Assembly (NCBI GenBank): GCA_024274695.1
Contig: JAJSAI010000010.1
Coordinates: forward strand, 1 to 40,653
Source: an archaeon
GTDB taxonomy: Archaea; B1Sed10-29; JAJSAI01
DNA length: 40,653 nt
Reading direction: 5' to 3'
Shown: positions 15,637 to 22,378 of the stretch, in pieces
Position numbering within the stretch: the stretch's first letter is position 1
Layout of the letters: the number at the start of each line of letters is the position of its first letter
Made by a program: the position numbers and the translations under genes
Notes under the pieces: generated by a model
What the model was told of the DNA's origin: nothing
What the model saw: only the letters and a program-made list of their open reading frames with translations
The model's database searches: none

Positions 15637-16278
15637 ATGATAAAAGAATACAACCAACTTGAGGAAAAAGACTGGAAAAGGATAAAGAGCGCGCTGGCAA
15701 TAACCAATGGAAAAGCGCTAGTCCTGGTGCACCCGTTCTACGCGACAGGGTCCAAGGCAGAAATGAAAAAACTGAAAGAAGTAAAAGGACAGGACGTGCT
15801 GGACTACTTGTTCGAACTAAAAAAAGAACTCAAGCAATGGAACGGACCGGTCTTTGTCATGGTGGAAGAAGACAAGATACCTGCAATGAAGGAAATACTC
15901 AAGCACGAGAAAAAAGACGTGATAATAGTGCCCACTGAACCCGGGACCCCCACCCCTCACGGGGTAGACCCCGGCAGGGAATGGAAGGCGTTCCTGGAAA
16001 GGCTCAAGAGAGAGGGACTGAAAAAAGTGTTCCTGGGAGGAGAACTGTACTATAAAGCAGAAGCAGGAGAGACAGGGTGCGTGAGCGGGGCCAGGCGGCT
16101 GTGGTCAAAAGAAATCGCGTTCGAGAAAATAGGTCTCGTGAGAAACCCGCGCACTGGAGGGGTAAAGCCTGCGTGGGTTCCTGAGCACGAGATCGGGAGG
16201 ACCGGGATAGAAACAGAAATAAAAGAAAACATCACGTTCCCGGGAAAAAGGCTTACTAAAAAGAGGAGGAGAAGATGA
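15637..16278 (+). CDS. Uncharacterised protein in the S41/TraB-like operon
   Basis: A 213-aa protein that I do not recognise. It alternates strands and helices (KALVLVHPFYATG, GPVFVMVEEDKIP, DVIIVPTEPGTPTP, KKVFLGGELYYKAE), suggesting an alpha/beta fold, and ends in a very basic tail (GKRLTKKRRRR). The conserved-looking patches LVHPFY and FLGGELYY could line a ligand site. It begins 7 bp after the S41 gene (the longer frame starts inside it) and its TGA overlaps the ATG of the next gene, so it is part of the same transcript. Confidence 0.6.
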   Translation: MIKEYNQLEEKDWKRIKSALAITNGKALVLVHPFYATGSKAEMKKLKEVKGQDVLDYLFELKKELKQWNGPVFVMVEEDKIPAMKEILKHEKKDVIIVPTEPGTPTPHGVDPGREWKAFLERLKREGLKKVFLGGELYYKAEAGETGCVSGARRLWSKEIAFEKIGLVRNPRTGGVKPAWVPEHEIGRTGIETEIKENITFPGKRLTKKRRRR

Positions 16279-17150
16279 AGAAAAAAAGAAAACCGAAAGT
16301 GGTGGTCGTACTAGAAGCCCACACTCCCGGACAACGGGAAAAAGTAGTGAAACTGCTCAAGGAAAAAGGAGCCAGAAGAGTGGTCCTGGAAGCAACAAAA
16401 GAAGAACTTGAAACAGGAACCAACGTACACTACCATAAGATAGCGAAAGCGCTTGAAAAAGAGGGAATAAAAGTGATACCAGGAGACGCGCCAATAGACG
16501 TAAGCCCTATGATGGAAGTGGAAGAATTCGCAAAGAAAATGCTTGAAGAAAGAGAAAAGAAAATGGCCGACGCGGCAGTCAGGGCGGCGGAAGAGGAAAA
16601 AGAACAAGTTTACCTAGTGATCGGCGCAGGCCACTCCGGAGTAGTACAAGAACTCAAGAGGAAGGGCGCGGAAGTAAAAGTCGTGAGAACCACCGGAAAA
16701 ACGACATACGAGCCCGGAGCCCAGCTGGCAAGATTCTTCAGGTTCAGGGTACACGAGAGGTACCTGCCAGAAGAAGTTGACCTGATAGCCAGAATCCTTC
16801 AAGAAAAAGCAAGAATCCTAGAGGAAGCGCTTGACATGACAGGAGCACGGCCACAGAAAATGAAGGGAGAAATGACTGACGAGTCAGTAAAAAAGTACAA
16901 CAAGCTCCTTGAGATCCTGGCCAAAGAAGGACAGCTAACGTATCCTGCCAAGAAAATAAGAGAAAAACGGAAAGAACTGGACTCTCTCCTTGAAAAACAG
17001 GATCCGGAGTACAAGAGGATAAAGGAAGAAGCGCGGAGAAAAACAAAAACAGAAGAAAAAGCGGTCCTGCTCGCACTGCAGGAGTACAGAAAACTAAAGG
17101 AAAAAGAGTACGAGAAGGCGTTCGAAAAAGTCTATTCTGACCTAATGTGA
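16275..17150 (+). CDS. TraB/ChaN-like protein
   Basis: A 291-aa protein. Residues 8-70 form an alpha/beta unit (KVVVVLEAHTPGQREKVVKLLKE). The centre has EEREKKMADAAVRAAEEEKEQ followed by VYLVIGAGHSGVVQELKRKG, which matches the pattern of TraB/PrgY/GumN-type proteins: an R/E-K-M-A helix, then a strand ending in GAGH. The C-terminal 100 residues are a charged helical extension. The family is thought to be hydrolase-related, with no agreed substrate. The ATGA overlap with the upstream gene completes a four-gene operon. Confidence 0.6.
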   Translation: MKKKRKPKVVVVLEAHTPGQREKVVKLLKEKGARRVVLEATKEELETGTNVHYHKIAKALEKEGIKVIPGDAPIDVSPMMEVEEFAKKMLEEREKKMADAAVRAAEEEKEQVYLVIGAGHSGVVQELKRKGAEVKVVRTTGKTTYEPGAQLARFFRFRVHERYLPEEVDLIARILQEKARILEEALDMTGARPQKMKGEMTDESVKKYNKLLEILAKEGQLTYPAKKIREKRKELDSLLEKQDPEYKRIKEEARRKTKTEEKAVLLALQEYRKLKEKEYEKAFEKVYSDLM

Positions 17151-17152
17151 AA

Positions 17153-17713
17153 TCATTCCACGGAGTCAAGCTTTTTCAGGTTAAGCTCAAGATAACCGCC
17201 ACCCGGCTTCTTGTACACTCCCCCTCCAATGACCCTCGTTTTTTCAGGGATCTCAGGCAGTCCTGCCAGGTACTTCACCATCTTTATCGCATGCCGCCCG
17301 GGACCGAAGGCGTTCGGTACGTTATCGTAAACCTCAAAACCGAGATCAGAAAAGGTCTTTAGCATGTTTGGAGCCCTTTCAGGAACCAGCACGTACAGCT
17401 TCTGGCAGGGAATGTAATCAAACGCCTCCTTCAGGAACACGCCCTCTATCTTACCCCTGAGTCGCTTAATAACCGAAAGCATGTCAATGCTCGCTTCATC
17501 CCCTTTCACTCTGACTATCATAAAGCCCACAGGTTCTCCCTCGTCCTCCGCGAGCAGAATAACGTTCGTTCCCTTCATGATCCAGTCAATCAAAGGATAC
17601 CTTGACAACGGCTTCAGACTCTTCCTCCCATCCTTCCTGTGAACAGTTTCAAGAGCCTCAAGGTCGTCAAGAGTCGCTTTTCTCACCCTCACCCGGAACA
17701 CCCTCCAAAACAT
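17153..17713 (-). CDS. GNAT-family N-acetyltransferase
   Basis: A 186-aa protein. VRKATLDDLEALETVHR is the standard first strand and helix of GNAT enzymes; NVILLAEDEGEPVGFMIVRV gives strands 2-4; and the C-terminal part (KLYVLVPERAPNMLKTFSDLGFEVYD) matches the usual A-x-x-x-Y/F-x-x-x-G-F end motif. The acetyl-CoA loop is weak (SVIKRLRGKIEG, not R/Q-x-x-G-x-G/A), so activity is not assured. The ATG at 17713 lies within the end of the upstream winged-helix gene; a GTG at 17692 is an alternative start. Its stop is 2 bp from the convergent TraB-like gene. Confidence 0.75.
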   Translation of the reverse strand: MFWRVFRVRVRKATLDDLEALETVHRKDGRKSLKPLSRYPLIDWIMKGTNVILLAEDEGEPVGFMIVRVKGDEASIDMLSVIKRLRGKIEGVFLKEAFDYIPCQKLYVLVPERAPNMLKTFSDLGFEVYDNVPNAFGPGRHAIKMVKYLAGLPEIPEKTRVIGGGVYKKPGGGYLELNLKKLDSVE

Positions 17714-18005
17714 TATTAGAGTTTCCAACACTTTTTTTCTGGGAGAGTAACTCACTGGCTTCTTCTAAAATTTTTGCAATCCTCTTGCCCTTGCTCGTGA
17801 GTCTGACCGTCCTTATTCTGCCCACTTGTTCTGTGCGTATTAATCCCACACTCTCAAATTCTTTCAGAATTTTTAGCATGTGAGGATATGTGGTGTCAGT
17901 GTGCTTGCACAAGACATTGGCATACCACACTCGCGAGTCGTCATTCAAAGAAATAAGCGTACGGAAAGGCTTTTCCTTAAAAATTATCATGTCTTTTTCA
18001 GGCAT
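17667..18005 (-). CDS. Winged-helix transcription regulator (MarR-like)
   Basis: A 112-aa DNA-binding protein. NVLCKHTDTTYPHMLKILKEFESVGLI is a helix-turn-helix followed by the wing VGRIRTVRLTSKGKRIAKILEEA, the layout of MarR/ArsR-type regulators and many archaeal single-domain factors. The ATG at 18005 has GGGGAG 4-9 bp upstream, with a TATA-like TTTAAATATA on the minus strand at about 18078-18088. A longer frame from 18107 would begin upstream of that TATA region and is less likely. It overlaps the acetyltransferase gene, which it may control. Confidence 0.75.
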   Translation of the reverse strand: MPEKDMIIFKEKPFRTLISLNDDSRVWYANVLCKHTDTTYPHMLKILKEFESVGLIRTEQVGRIRTVRLTSKGKRIAKILEEASELLSQKKSVGNSNNVLEGVPGEGEKSDS

Positions 18006-18205
18006 CTTTCTCCCCACTATCTTCGAATTCTTACGCGCATTTTGTGTGCATTCATCCGCACAAAACAAAAAGAAAACAATATATTTAAACGTTTCGGTTT
18101 CATGCAATCCATCAGAAAATATATCTTGAATAATATAAACAATAAAAAATAAAGTTAATTATAGGAAGTGAAACATCAGAAGTATTAACTTTTGTTTATA
18201 CTCAC

Positions 18206-18734
18206 GTGAGGATAACGTGAGAGAAATTCGTACAAAATTTTTGCAATAGCATCGGTGGTGGAAGCAAATGGGAATGGTAATGGACTGAAGGGTGAAGAAG
18301 ATAGGAGCACAGAAGGTTCAAAAAATGTGAGAGATCTGACAGTCTGGTTTCACAAAGAGATAAATGCTTTGCGCCTTGAAAGGAAGCATAACCCCATCAA
18401 ACGCTGAAAAAAGACCTGAACAAACTTGCATTCATTGTGAGAGTTTTCCTATTTTAAGAAAAACCAAAAAGAGGCGGGAAAAAAGTCCAGTGTGTTTTAA
18501 AAATTATTACAAAATTTGTGAGAGAACGTGGGAGGGACGGAGAAAAGAAGAGATGTGAGAGAAAAAGGAGTGAGGAGGTGTGAGAAGAAGACCGCGCAGG
18601 TCCACGATACAACAGTTCGTGAGAGATCATGAAGACCAGCGCGCATTACAGCCGTTAGTGTGAGAAACTCTGCTAAAAACGTGAGGGTTCTAAGCCAAGC
18701 GCTGGCGTTGTAGAATAGCCGGAATGTGTGAGAA
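18206..18734 (+). repeat. Twelve GTGAG(A/G) direct repeats in a non-coding tract
   Basis: Between the winged-helix gene and the AAA+ gene there is about 1 kb without a convincing gene. In its left half GTGAG occurs on the plus strand at 18206, 18217, 18327, 18437, 18518, 18555, 18570, 18580, 18619, 18660, 18681 and 18728; nine of these continue GTGAGA. Three successive copies (18217, 18327, 18437) are exactly 110 bp apart. The first lies in a 10-bp palindrome CTCACGTGAG (18201-18210). All have the same orientation. They are followed without a break by the TTAGTCA array. Confidence 0.75.
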
Positions 18735-18780
18735 AAACATTCAAGTCTAACGCGCATTCTAGAAAGTGCAGGAGACGGGC

Positions 18781-19082
18781 TAGTCAAACGCTTAGTCAGA
18801 CTAATCATGCTCAAAAAAGTGTTAGTCAGGGGATTAGTCAGAACCTTAGTCAGCTTAGTCATGTTAGTCAAGGGTTAGTCAAACGCTTAGTCAACTTAGT
18901 CACGAGCGTAGTCAAAAGCTTAGTCAGCTTAGACACGGCTTAGTCATGACTAATAGTCAAACGGTCTTGACTAAGGTGCTTTTGACTAAGCTAAAGCAAA
19001 AAATGACACACGTGGGCTTAGTCAGAGGGTTAGTCAAGTTTGACTAAACCCTTAGTCAAGGTTTAGTCATGACTAATAGTCA
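18781..19082. repeat. TTAGTCA iteron array, candidate origin or autoregulatory region
   Basis: About 25 copies of TTAGTCA or close variants in 300 bp, on both strands. Plus-strand copies start at 18792, 18822, 18834, 18846, 18855, 18864, 18875, 18887, 18896, 18920, 18940, 19018, 19030, 19052 and 19063; minus-strand copies (TGACTAA) start at 18947, 18968, 18983, 19041 and 19070. Variants are at 18781, 18908, 18929, 18953 and 19076. Spacing is mostly 9-12 bp, close to one helical turn. The palindrome TTAGTCA-TGACTAA occurs twice inside an exact 20-bp duplicate (18940-18959 and 19063-19082). The array ends next to the TATA box of the AAA+ gene, the layout of plasmid iterons or of an initiator gene beside its own origin. 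Confidence 0.85.
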
Positions 19083-19096
19083 GGTTTAAATACCTG
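19081..19096 (+). promoter_or_regulatory. TATA region of the AAA+ gene
   Basis: CAGGTTTAAATACCTG contains the TATA-like TTTAAATA, flanked by CAGGT/ACCTG arms. It directly abuts the last iteron, so protein bound to the iterons would block or aid transcription of the gene at 19136. Confidence 0.6.
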
Positions 19097-19135
19097 TAAA
19101 GCCTTGTCTAACACGAAGTAAGGGGGTCTTAGACC

Positions 19136-20302
19136 ATGTGGTTCAAGACGTACGGTTTCAAAGAAAATCCGTTCAAGATAACACCAAAGCCAGAGTATAT
19201 GGTTGGATACGAATCGCAGGAGATCCAGGCAAAAGAAGCGATCACAAGCGGAGATATTATTGTAATAACAGGGCCAACAGGGTATGGCAAGACAACCTTG
19301 CTCAGGAAACTGAAAAACTGGGCAGCCAGACAAGGTTACAAGACTGTGTACTTTGACTGCACATATTCTCCGAGTGATCAGGTTAATTTCAGGGAACTGC
19401 TGAGCGTGAAAACGTTCTTTGGGCTCAGGAAAAGGCTTCCTGTGAAAAAGGACAGGATCGTGCTCTTCCTTGACGAAGTACAAAGACTCGGGAAGGACAA
19501 ACTGGAAGAACTCAAGTACTACTATGACTCTGAAAGAATACACTCCATCGTAATGTCTACCATAAGCCACTTGAACGTGCACGAGAGCATGAGAACAAGA
19601 GTGGCAGAAACGGTAAAACTGTGCAACCTGACTGCACACGACCTGCGTTCCATGATCCTAAAGAGGGTTGAAAAAGGCAAGAACCCGTTCTCTCCTGACG
19701 GGATAGAAGAAATCGTGCTCTTGTCAGGAAACAACCCGAGAAGTGTTCTAATAAACGCTGAGAAGGTGTGCAAGGTCTTGCACACTTCATTCCCAGAGGG
19801 TAATATTGGAAGAGAAGAGGTTTTATACGTGCTAAAGGGGGAAAAAACGGGCTGGTACAAACCTGTGGAAGTAAAAGAGATCGTTTCCGAGGAGCGTGAA
19901 AAAGGAGATAGTGTGCAGGATACTGCACAGGAAGCCCCTGTTTTCCCTGATTCTCTGGATTCAGAAAAACCTGCTGTTAAAGCCGAGAATACGAGTGTTT
20001 CAGCGCAGCAGGATGATCTTGTTTGGGCCTGGGAACTAAAGGACCTCTCACCCCTGCAGAAGAAGATAGTGAAGGTCTTGGCAGAAGCGGGCAGGCCCCT
20101 GTCGTATGAGGAGATCTGCCCTGCTGTGGGAGCAGGAAAGGGGAGTGTGGCGAAACAGCTGAGCAGATTAGCCCTAGTCTCGGACACTGAACTGATGAAC
20201 AAGAAGGGGATCACAGAGCCTGTTGTTTCAAAAATTGTTGCAGACGGGAAGTCTTTGTTCGAGCTCACCGAGAAGTACAGAAAACTTCTAGCGAGAGAGT
20301 GA
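19136..20302 (+). CDS. AAA+ ATPase with C-terminal winged helix (Orc1/Cdc6- or ExeA-like)
   Basis: A 388-aa ATPase. The N-terminus TYGFKENPFKITPKPEYM is the signature of ExeA-type and related archaeal AAA proteins. Walker A is GPTGYGKT (46-53), Walker B LFLDEVQ (110-116), sensor 1 VMSTISH (139-145), and the sensor 2 helix SGNNPRSVLINAEK. After a low-complexity linker (about 245-300) a winged helix follows: LSPLQKKIVKVLAEAGRPLSYEEICPAV is continued by a recognition helix. This is the architecture of replication initiators and of DNA-bound ATPases. It sits directly behind the TTAGTCA array, which is its most likely binding site. Whether it initiates replication or only regulates itself cannot be decided here. 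Confidence 0.8.
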   Translation: MWFKTYGFKENPFKITPKPEYMVGYESQEIQAKEAITSGDIIVITGPTGYGKTTLLRKLKNWAARQGYKTVYFDCTYSPSDQVNFRELLSVKTFFGLRKRLPVKKDRIVLFLDEVQRLGKDKLEELKYYYDSERIHSIVMSTISHLNVHESMRTRVAETVKLCNLTAHDLRSMILKRVEKGKNPFSPDGIEEIVLLSGNNPRSVLINAEKVCKVLHTSFPEGNIGREEVLYVLKGEKTGWYKPVEVKEIVSEEREKGDSVQDTAQEAPVFPDSLDSEKPAVKAENTSVSAQQDDLVWAWELKDLSPLQKKIVKVLAEAGRPLSYEEICPAVGAGKGSVAKQLSRLALVSDTELMNKKGITEPVVSKIVADGKSLFELTEKYRKLLARE

Positions 20303-20434
20303 TGCCCTGGAAAAAGAGGAAGTAACCAGCACCCCCTAGACTTCCAGTATTCAGGAGGTCTTGCGGTTAGTAGGAATGTCCTCAGGGGGTTTGTGGGAAA
20401 AGCATAAAAACCTGGTTTAACCATAACGATTATT

Positions 20435-21046
20435 GTGAGTCAAAAAGAGTTTGATGAAATTGTTCTAAAATACTGCCAGTTCCCAATACCCAGGACAAGG
20501 TACATGATCCTGGAAGAACTAAAGAAAAACGGGTTCTGGAAGAAAACCCCTGCCAGAAGAGCAGTGTCACTGCTGAACAAAAAGCTTGAACCCCTGAAAG
20601 AAAAGGGGTTACTCCTGGAATATACTGAAAACGATTCAAGATGGAATGAAATGAGAGTACTCTTAAAAAAATATTGCACTGCTCATGGTCTGACAAAACC
20701 GAGAAGAGTGCAAAAAATTTATCAGACTAACTTCTTCTATTCTGGTAGAGAAATGTTCCTCCCTGTTTTAGGAGAACACAATTTCGTGCTAACAGCATTG
20801 TTCAGCAGGTTCAACAGGCCAAAGAACTTTGGCATGAGGGCGCTGAACTTGTTCCTGGCCTACGATCAGGATCCCGGCAGGATGAGGGTTAAAGCGTATA
20901 ATGTTCTTCCAGAAGAGGATGCTGAGGTTCTTGAGAAAGCCCTTGAGGCATCGGCCTGGATTGTTAGAGATTTCGGTCTTCCGTTCAAGCCTGACGTTGA
21001 TAATGCCTTGAGATTCCTTGAGGAGGTCGCAGGACATGGACCCTGA
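20435..21046 (+). CDS. Uncharacterised protein upstream of the MGMT gene
   Basis: A 203-aa protein I cannot assign. The first 90 residues are helical and could include a winged helix (RTRYMILEELKKNGFWKKTPARRAVSLLNKKLEPLKEKGLLLEY). The second half has strands such as FVLTALFSRFN and RALNLFLAYDQDPG. The GTG at 20435 is about 28 bp from CATAAAAACC (20403-20412), suggesting a leaderless transcript. The next gene starts inside its last codons, so the two are co-transcribed. The 132 bp before it hold an ACCCCCT/AGGGGGT inverted repeat (20331-20337 with 20394-20400) but no gene. Confidence 0.6.
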   Translation: MSQKEFDEIVLKYCQFPIPRTRYMILEELKKNGFWKKTPARRAVSLLNKKLEPLKEKGLLLEYTENDSRWNEMRVLLKKYCTAHGLTKPRRVQKIYQTNFFYSGREMFLPVLGEHNFVLTALFSRFNRPKNFGMRALNLFLAYDQDPGRMRVKAYNVLPEEDAEVLEKALEASAWIVRDFGLPFKPDVDNALRFLEEVAGHGP

Positions 21047-21335
21047 AATGAAAAAACTCTTGTATGCGCTGAAGCAGATACCAGAAGGCAGGGTCACCAC
21101 GTACAAGGCTTTGGGAGAGCGTTTGGGCTGGCATCCTCGGAAAGTTGCCAGAATGCTGTCCAAGAACCCTTTTCCTTTGTTGTTCCCTTGCCACAGGGTA
21201 GTGCATTCTGACGGCAGGATAGGAGGCTATACTCCCCACGGCAGTGACACAAAAGCAGGAATACTGGAAGTAGAGGGGGTCCCTATAAAAAACGGGAGAG
21301 TACAAAACCTTAAAAAATACTTGCACGAGTTCTGA
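21036..21335 (+). CDS. ogt: Methylated-DNA-protein cysteine methyltransferase
   Basis: A 99-aa protein equivalent to the C-terminal catalytic domain of O6-alkylguanine transferases. It removes alkyl groups from O6 of guanine onto its own cysteine. RVTTYKALGERLGWHPRKVARML is the DNA-recognition helix region and LFPCHRVVHSDGRIGGY contains the active site PCHRV with acceptor Cys52. The N-terminal domain found in many MGMTs is absent. The ATG at 21036 has GGAGG 9 bp upstream and overlaps the previous gene by 11 bp. Confidence 0.9.
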   Translation: MDPEMKKLLYALKQIPEGRVTTYKALGERLGWHPRKVARMLSKNPFPLLFPCHRVVHSDGRIGGYTPHGSDTKAGILEVEGVPIKNGRVQNLKKYLHEF

Positions 21336-21346
21336 GACTCTGTCTT

Positions 21347-22098
21347 TTAGATCCTGCCCCTCAGGGTCTCAAACACTTTTAGCAGGATGGGTCTTGTCGT
21401 GTGGAACATTGACTTCCAGCCCTTCTCGTGAAGAACAAGGTCGCTCACCACGAAAACAGCTGCAGCTTCTATTCCCCTGCGTTGGGCGAAGGTGAACAGG
21501 GCCGCGGCCTCCATCTCAACGGTCTTGATCCCTTCCTCGCGGTACCTTTTGACCTCTTCAACCGTTTCCCTGAACGGTGCGTCCATCGTCCAGGTGGGCC
21601 CGACAGTGTACTTGACCCCCTGTTCGTCAAAAATTTTTGCTATCCTGTTGGTGAGTGTCTTGCTCGGGAAAGCGTACTTTGAGGGCTTGATATAATGGTA
21701 GCTTGTGCCCTCGTCCCTGAGGGCCTTGCTGCAAACCACAATACTTCCTGGCCTGACCTCGGGGTCCAGGGATCCTGCTTCTCCTATTATCACGAATCTC
21801 TTGGCTCCAACGGCCAGGAACTGCTCGGCGAACATGGTGCTGACAGCAGCTCCTTGCATGAACTTTGACACGCCGTAGCCCTTGCTTGATTCTCTGAGGT
21901 CAACCCATTTGATTACCTTGTTCCGTTTCAGTCCTCTCACGGCGTCCTGGAAGAAGCCGTCATTGTACGCGATGAAAATGGTGTCAGGTGCTTTTCTTTT
22001 GACCCGTGCATTTTGCTTTCATTGTACTTTTTCCACGCGGAGTGCGTGATTATCTCGTCATCAAGCTCCCATTTCCTTGGGAAAACGGGATACGCCAT
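21347..22098 (-). pseudogene. Nucleoside phosphorylase/MTAN-like gene with one frameshift
   Basis: The downstream part (from about 21995) reads APDTIFIAYNDGFF, then SSKGYGVSKFMQGAAVST, RFVIIGEAGSLDPEVRPGSI and KTVEMEAAALFTFAQ, the phosphate- and ribose-binding blocks of the purine nucleoside phosphorylase / nucleosidase family (Glu in VEMEAAA). The N-terminal part (AYPVFPRKWELDDEIITHSA, from ATG 22098) is in another frame and runs to KMHGSKEK. Restoring a single base near 21995, such as a second G in AAGCACC, gives one 250-aa protein. It is either a recent null mutation or an assembly error. It lies just after the initiator tRNA on the same strand. Confidence 0.75.
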
Positions 22099-22129
22099 CA
22101 GAATAACCTCATCCCACATCTTTTGAGGA

Positions 22130-22207
22130 TGGTAGCGGGGAGAGGATTTGAACCTCCGACCTCGGGGTTATGAGCCCCGCGGGCACTCCTGGCTGCCCTA
22201 CCCCGCT
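22130..22207 (-). tRNA. Initiator tRNA-Met (CAU)
   Basis: On the minus strand the acceptor arms are AGCGGGG (22207-22201) and CCCCGCT (22140-22134), with discriminator A and an encoded CCA (22133-22130). The anticodon stem CGGGG/CCCCG encloses CUCAUAA, so the anticodon is CAU. The A1-U72 type end, the three G-C pairs below the loop and the GCCAGGAG D-loop block match archaeal initiator tRNAs rather than elongator ones. A TATA-like GATATAATG on the minus strand lies at about 22230-22238. Confidence 0.95.
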
Positions 22208-22281
22208 GTCACGCAAAGAACAGAGCCAGAACATTATATCACTCTAATCCTTTAAAAACATTGCCCGCGCATATACTCTTC

Positions 22282-22347
22282 AGGGGAATGAGGAGTTCAG
22301 TCTTATCCGAACGGCGGAGCATGAGGATAGACGGGCGGCCTGACCCC
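22282..22347 (+). ncRNA. C/D box sRNA predicted to guide 16S rRNA methylation
   Basis: Box C ATGAGGA (22288-22294), a 12-nt D' guide (22295-22306), D' CCGA (22307-22310), a 10-nt linker, C' ATGAGGA (22321-22327), a 12-nt D guide (22328-22339) and D CTGA (22340-22343). The terminal stem AGGGG (22282-22286) pairs with CCCC (22344-22347). Both guides have the 12-nt length normal for archaeal C/D RNAs. The D guide contains GACGGGCGG, complementary over 9 bp to the universal 16S segment CCGCCCGUC (E. coli 1399-1407). The fifth nucleotide before box D (G22335) faces C1402. A promoter TTTAAAAAC lies at about 22250-22258, about 27 bp upstream. Confidence 0.75.
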
Positions 22348-22378
22348 CTCCTGTTCACATTCGCCTTGTTCTCAGGGG

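Larger units (their letters stand above)
11769..21642. repeat. Dispersed AAAAATTNTTGCA motif, ten copies
   Basis: Copies on the plus strand at 12673-12686, 13200-13213, 13368-13381, 13651-13664, 17766-17779, 18233-18246, 20230-20243 and 21629-21642; on the minus strand at 11769-11782 and 11913-11926. Each matches AAAAATTNTTGCA with at most one or two differences. Most lie inside genes, in more than one reading frame and irrespective of gene strand, which suggests a DNA-level signal. I saw no equally good copies in the rest of the window. Confidence 0.55.

Noticed and set aside
18364-18558. 64-codon frame in the GTGAG repeat tract
   Set aside because: Low-complexity translation, no ribosome binding site, overlaps the repeats.
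20331-20400. ACCCCCT/AGGGGGT inverted repeat as a structured RNA
   Set aside because: Only 7 bp with a 56-base loop and no box motifs; too weak to call.
21036-21335. Alkyltransferase-like protein without activity
   Set aside because: The acceptor Cys in PCHRV is present, so it should be an active methyltransferase.
9873-22207. Integrated element with attachment site in the initiator tRNA
   Set aside because: The recombinase, toxin-antitoxin pairs and iteron-like region suggest it, but I find no second copy of the tRNA 3' end in the window.
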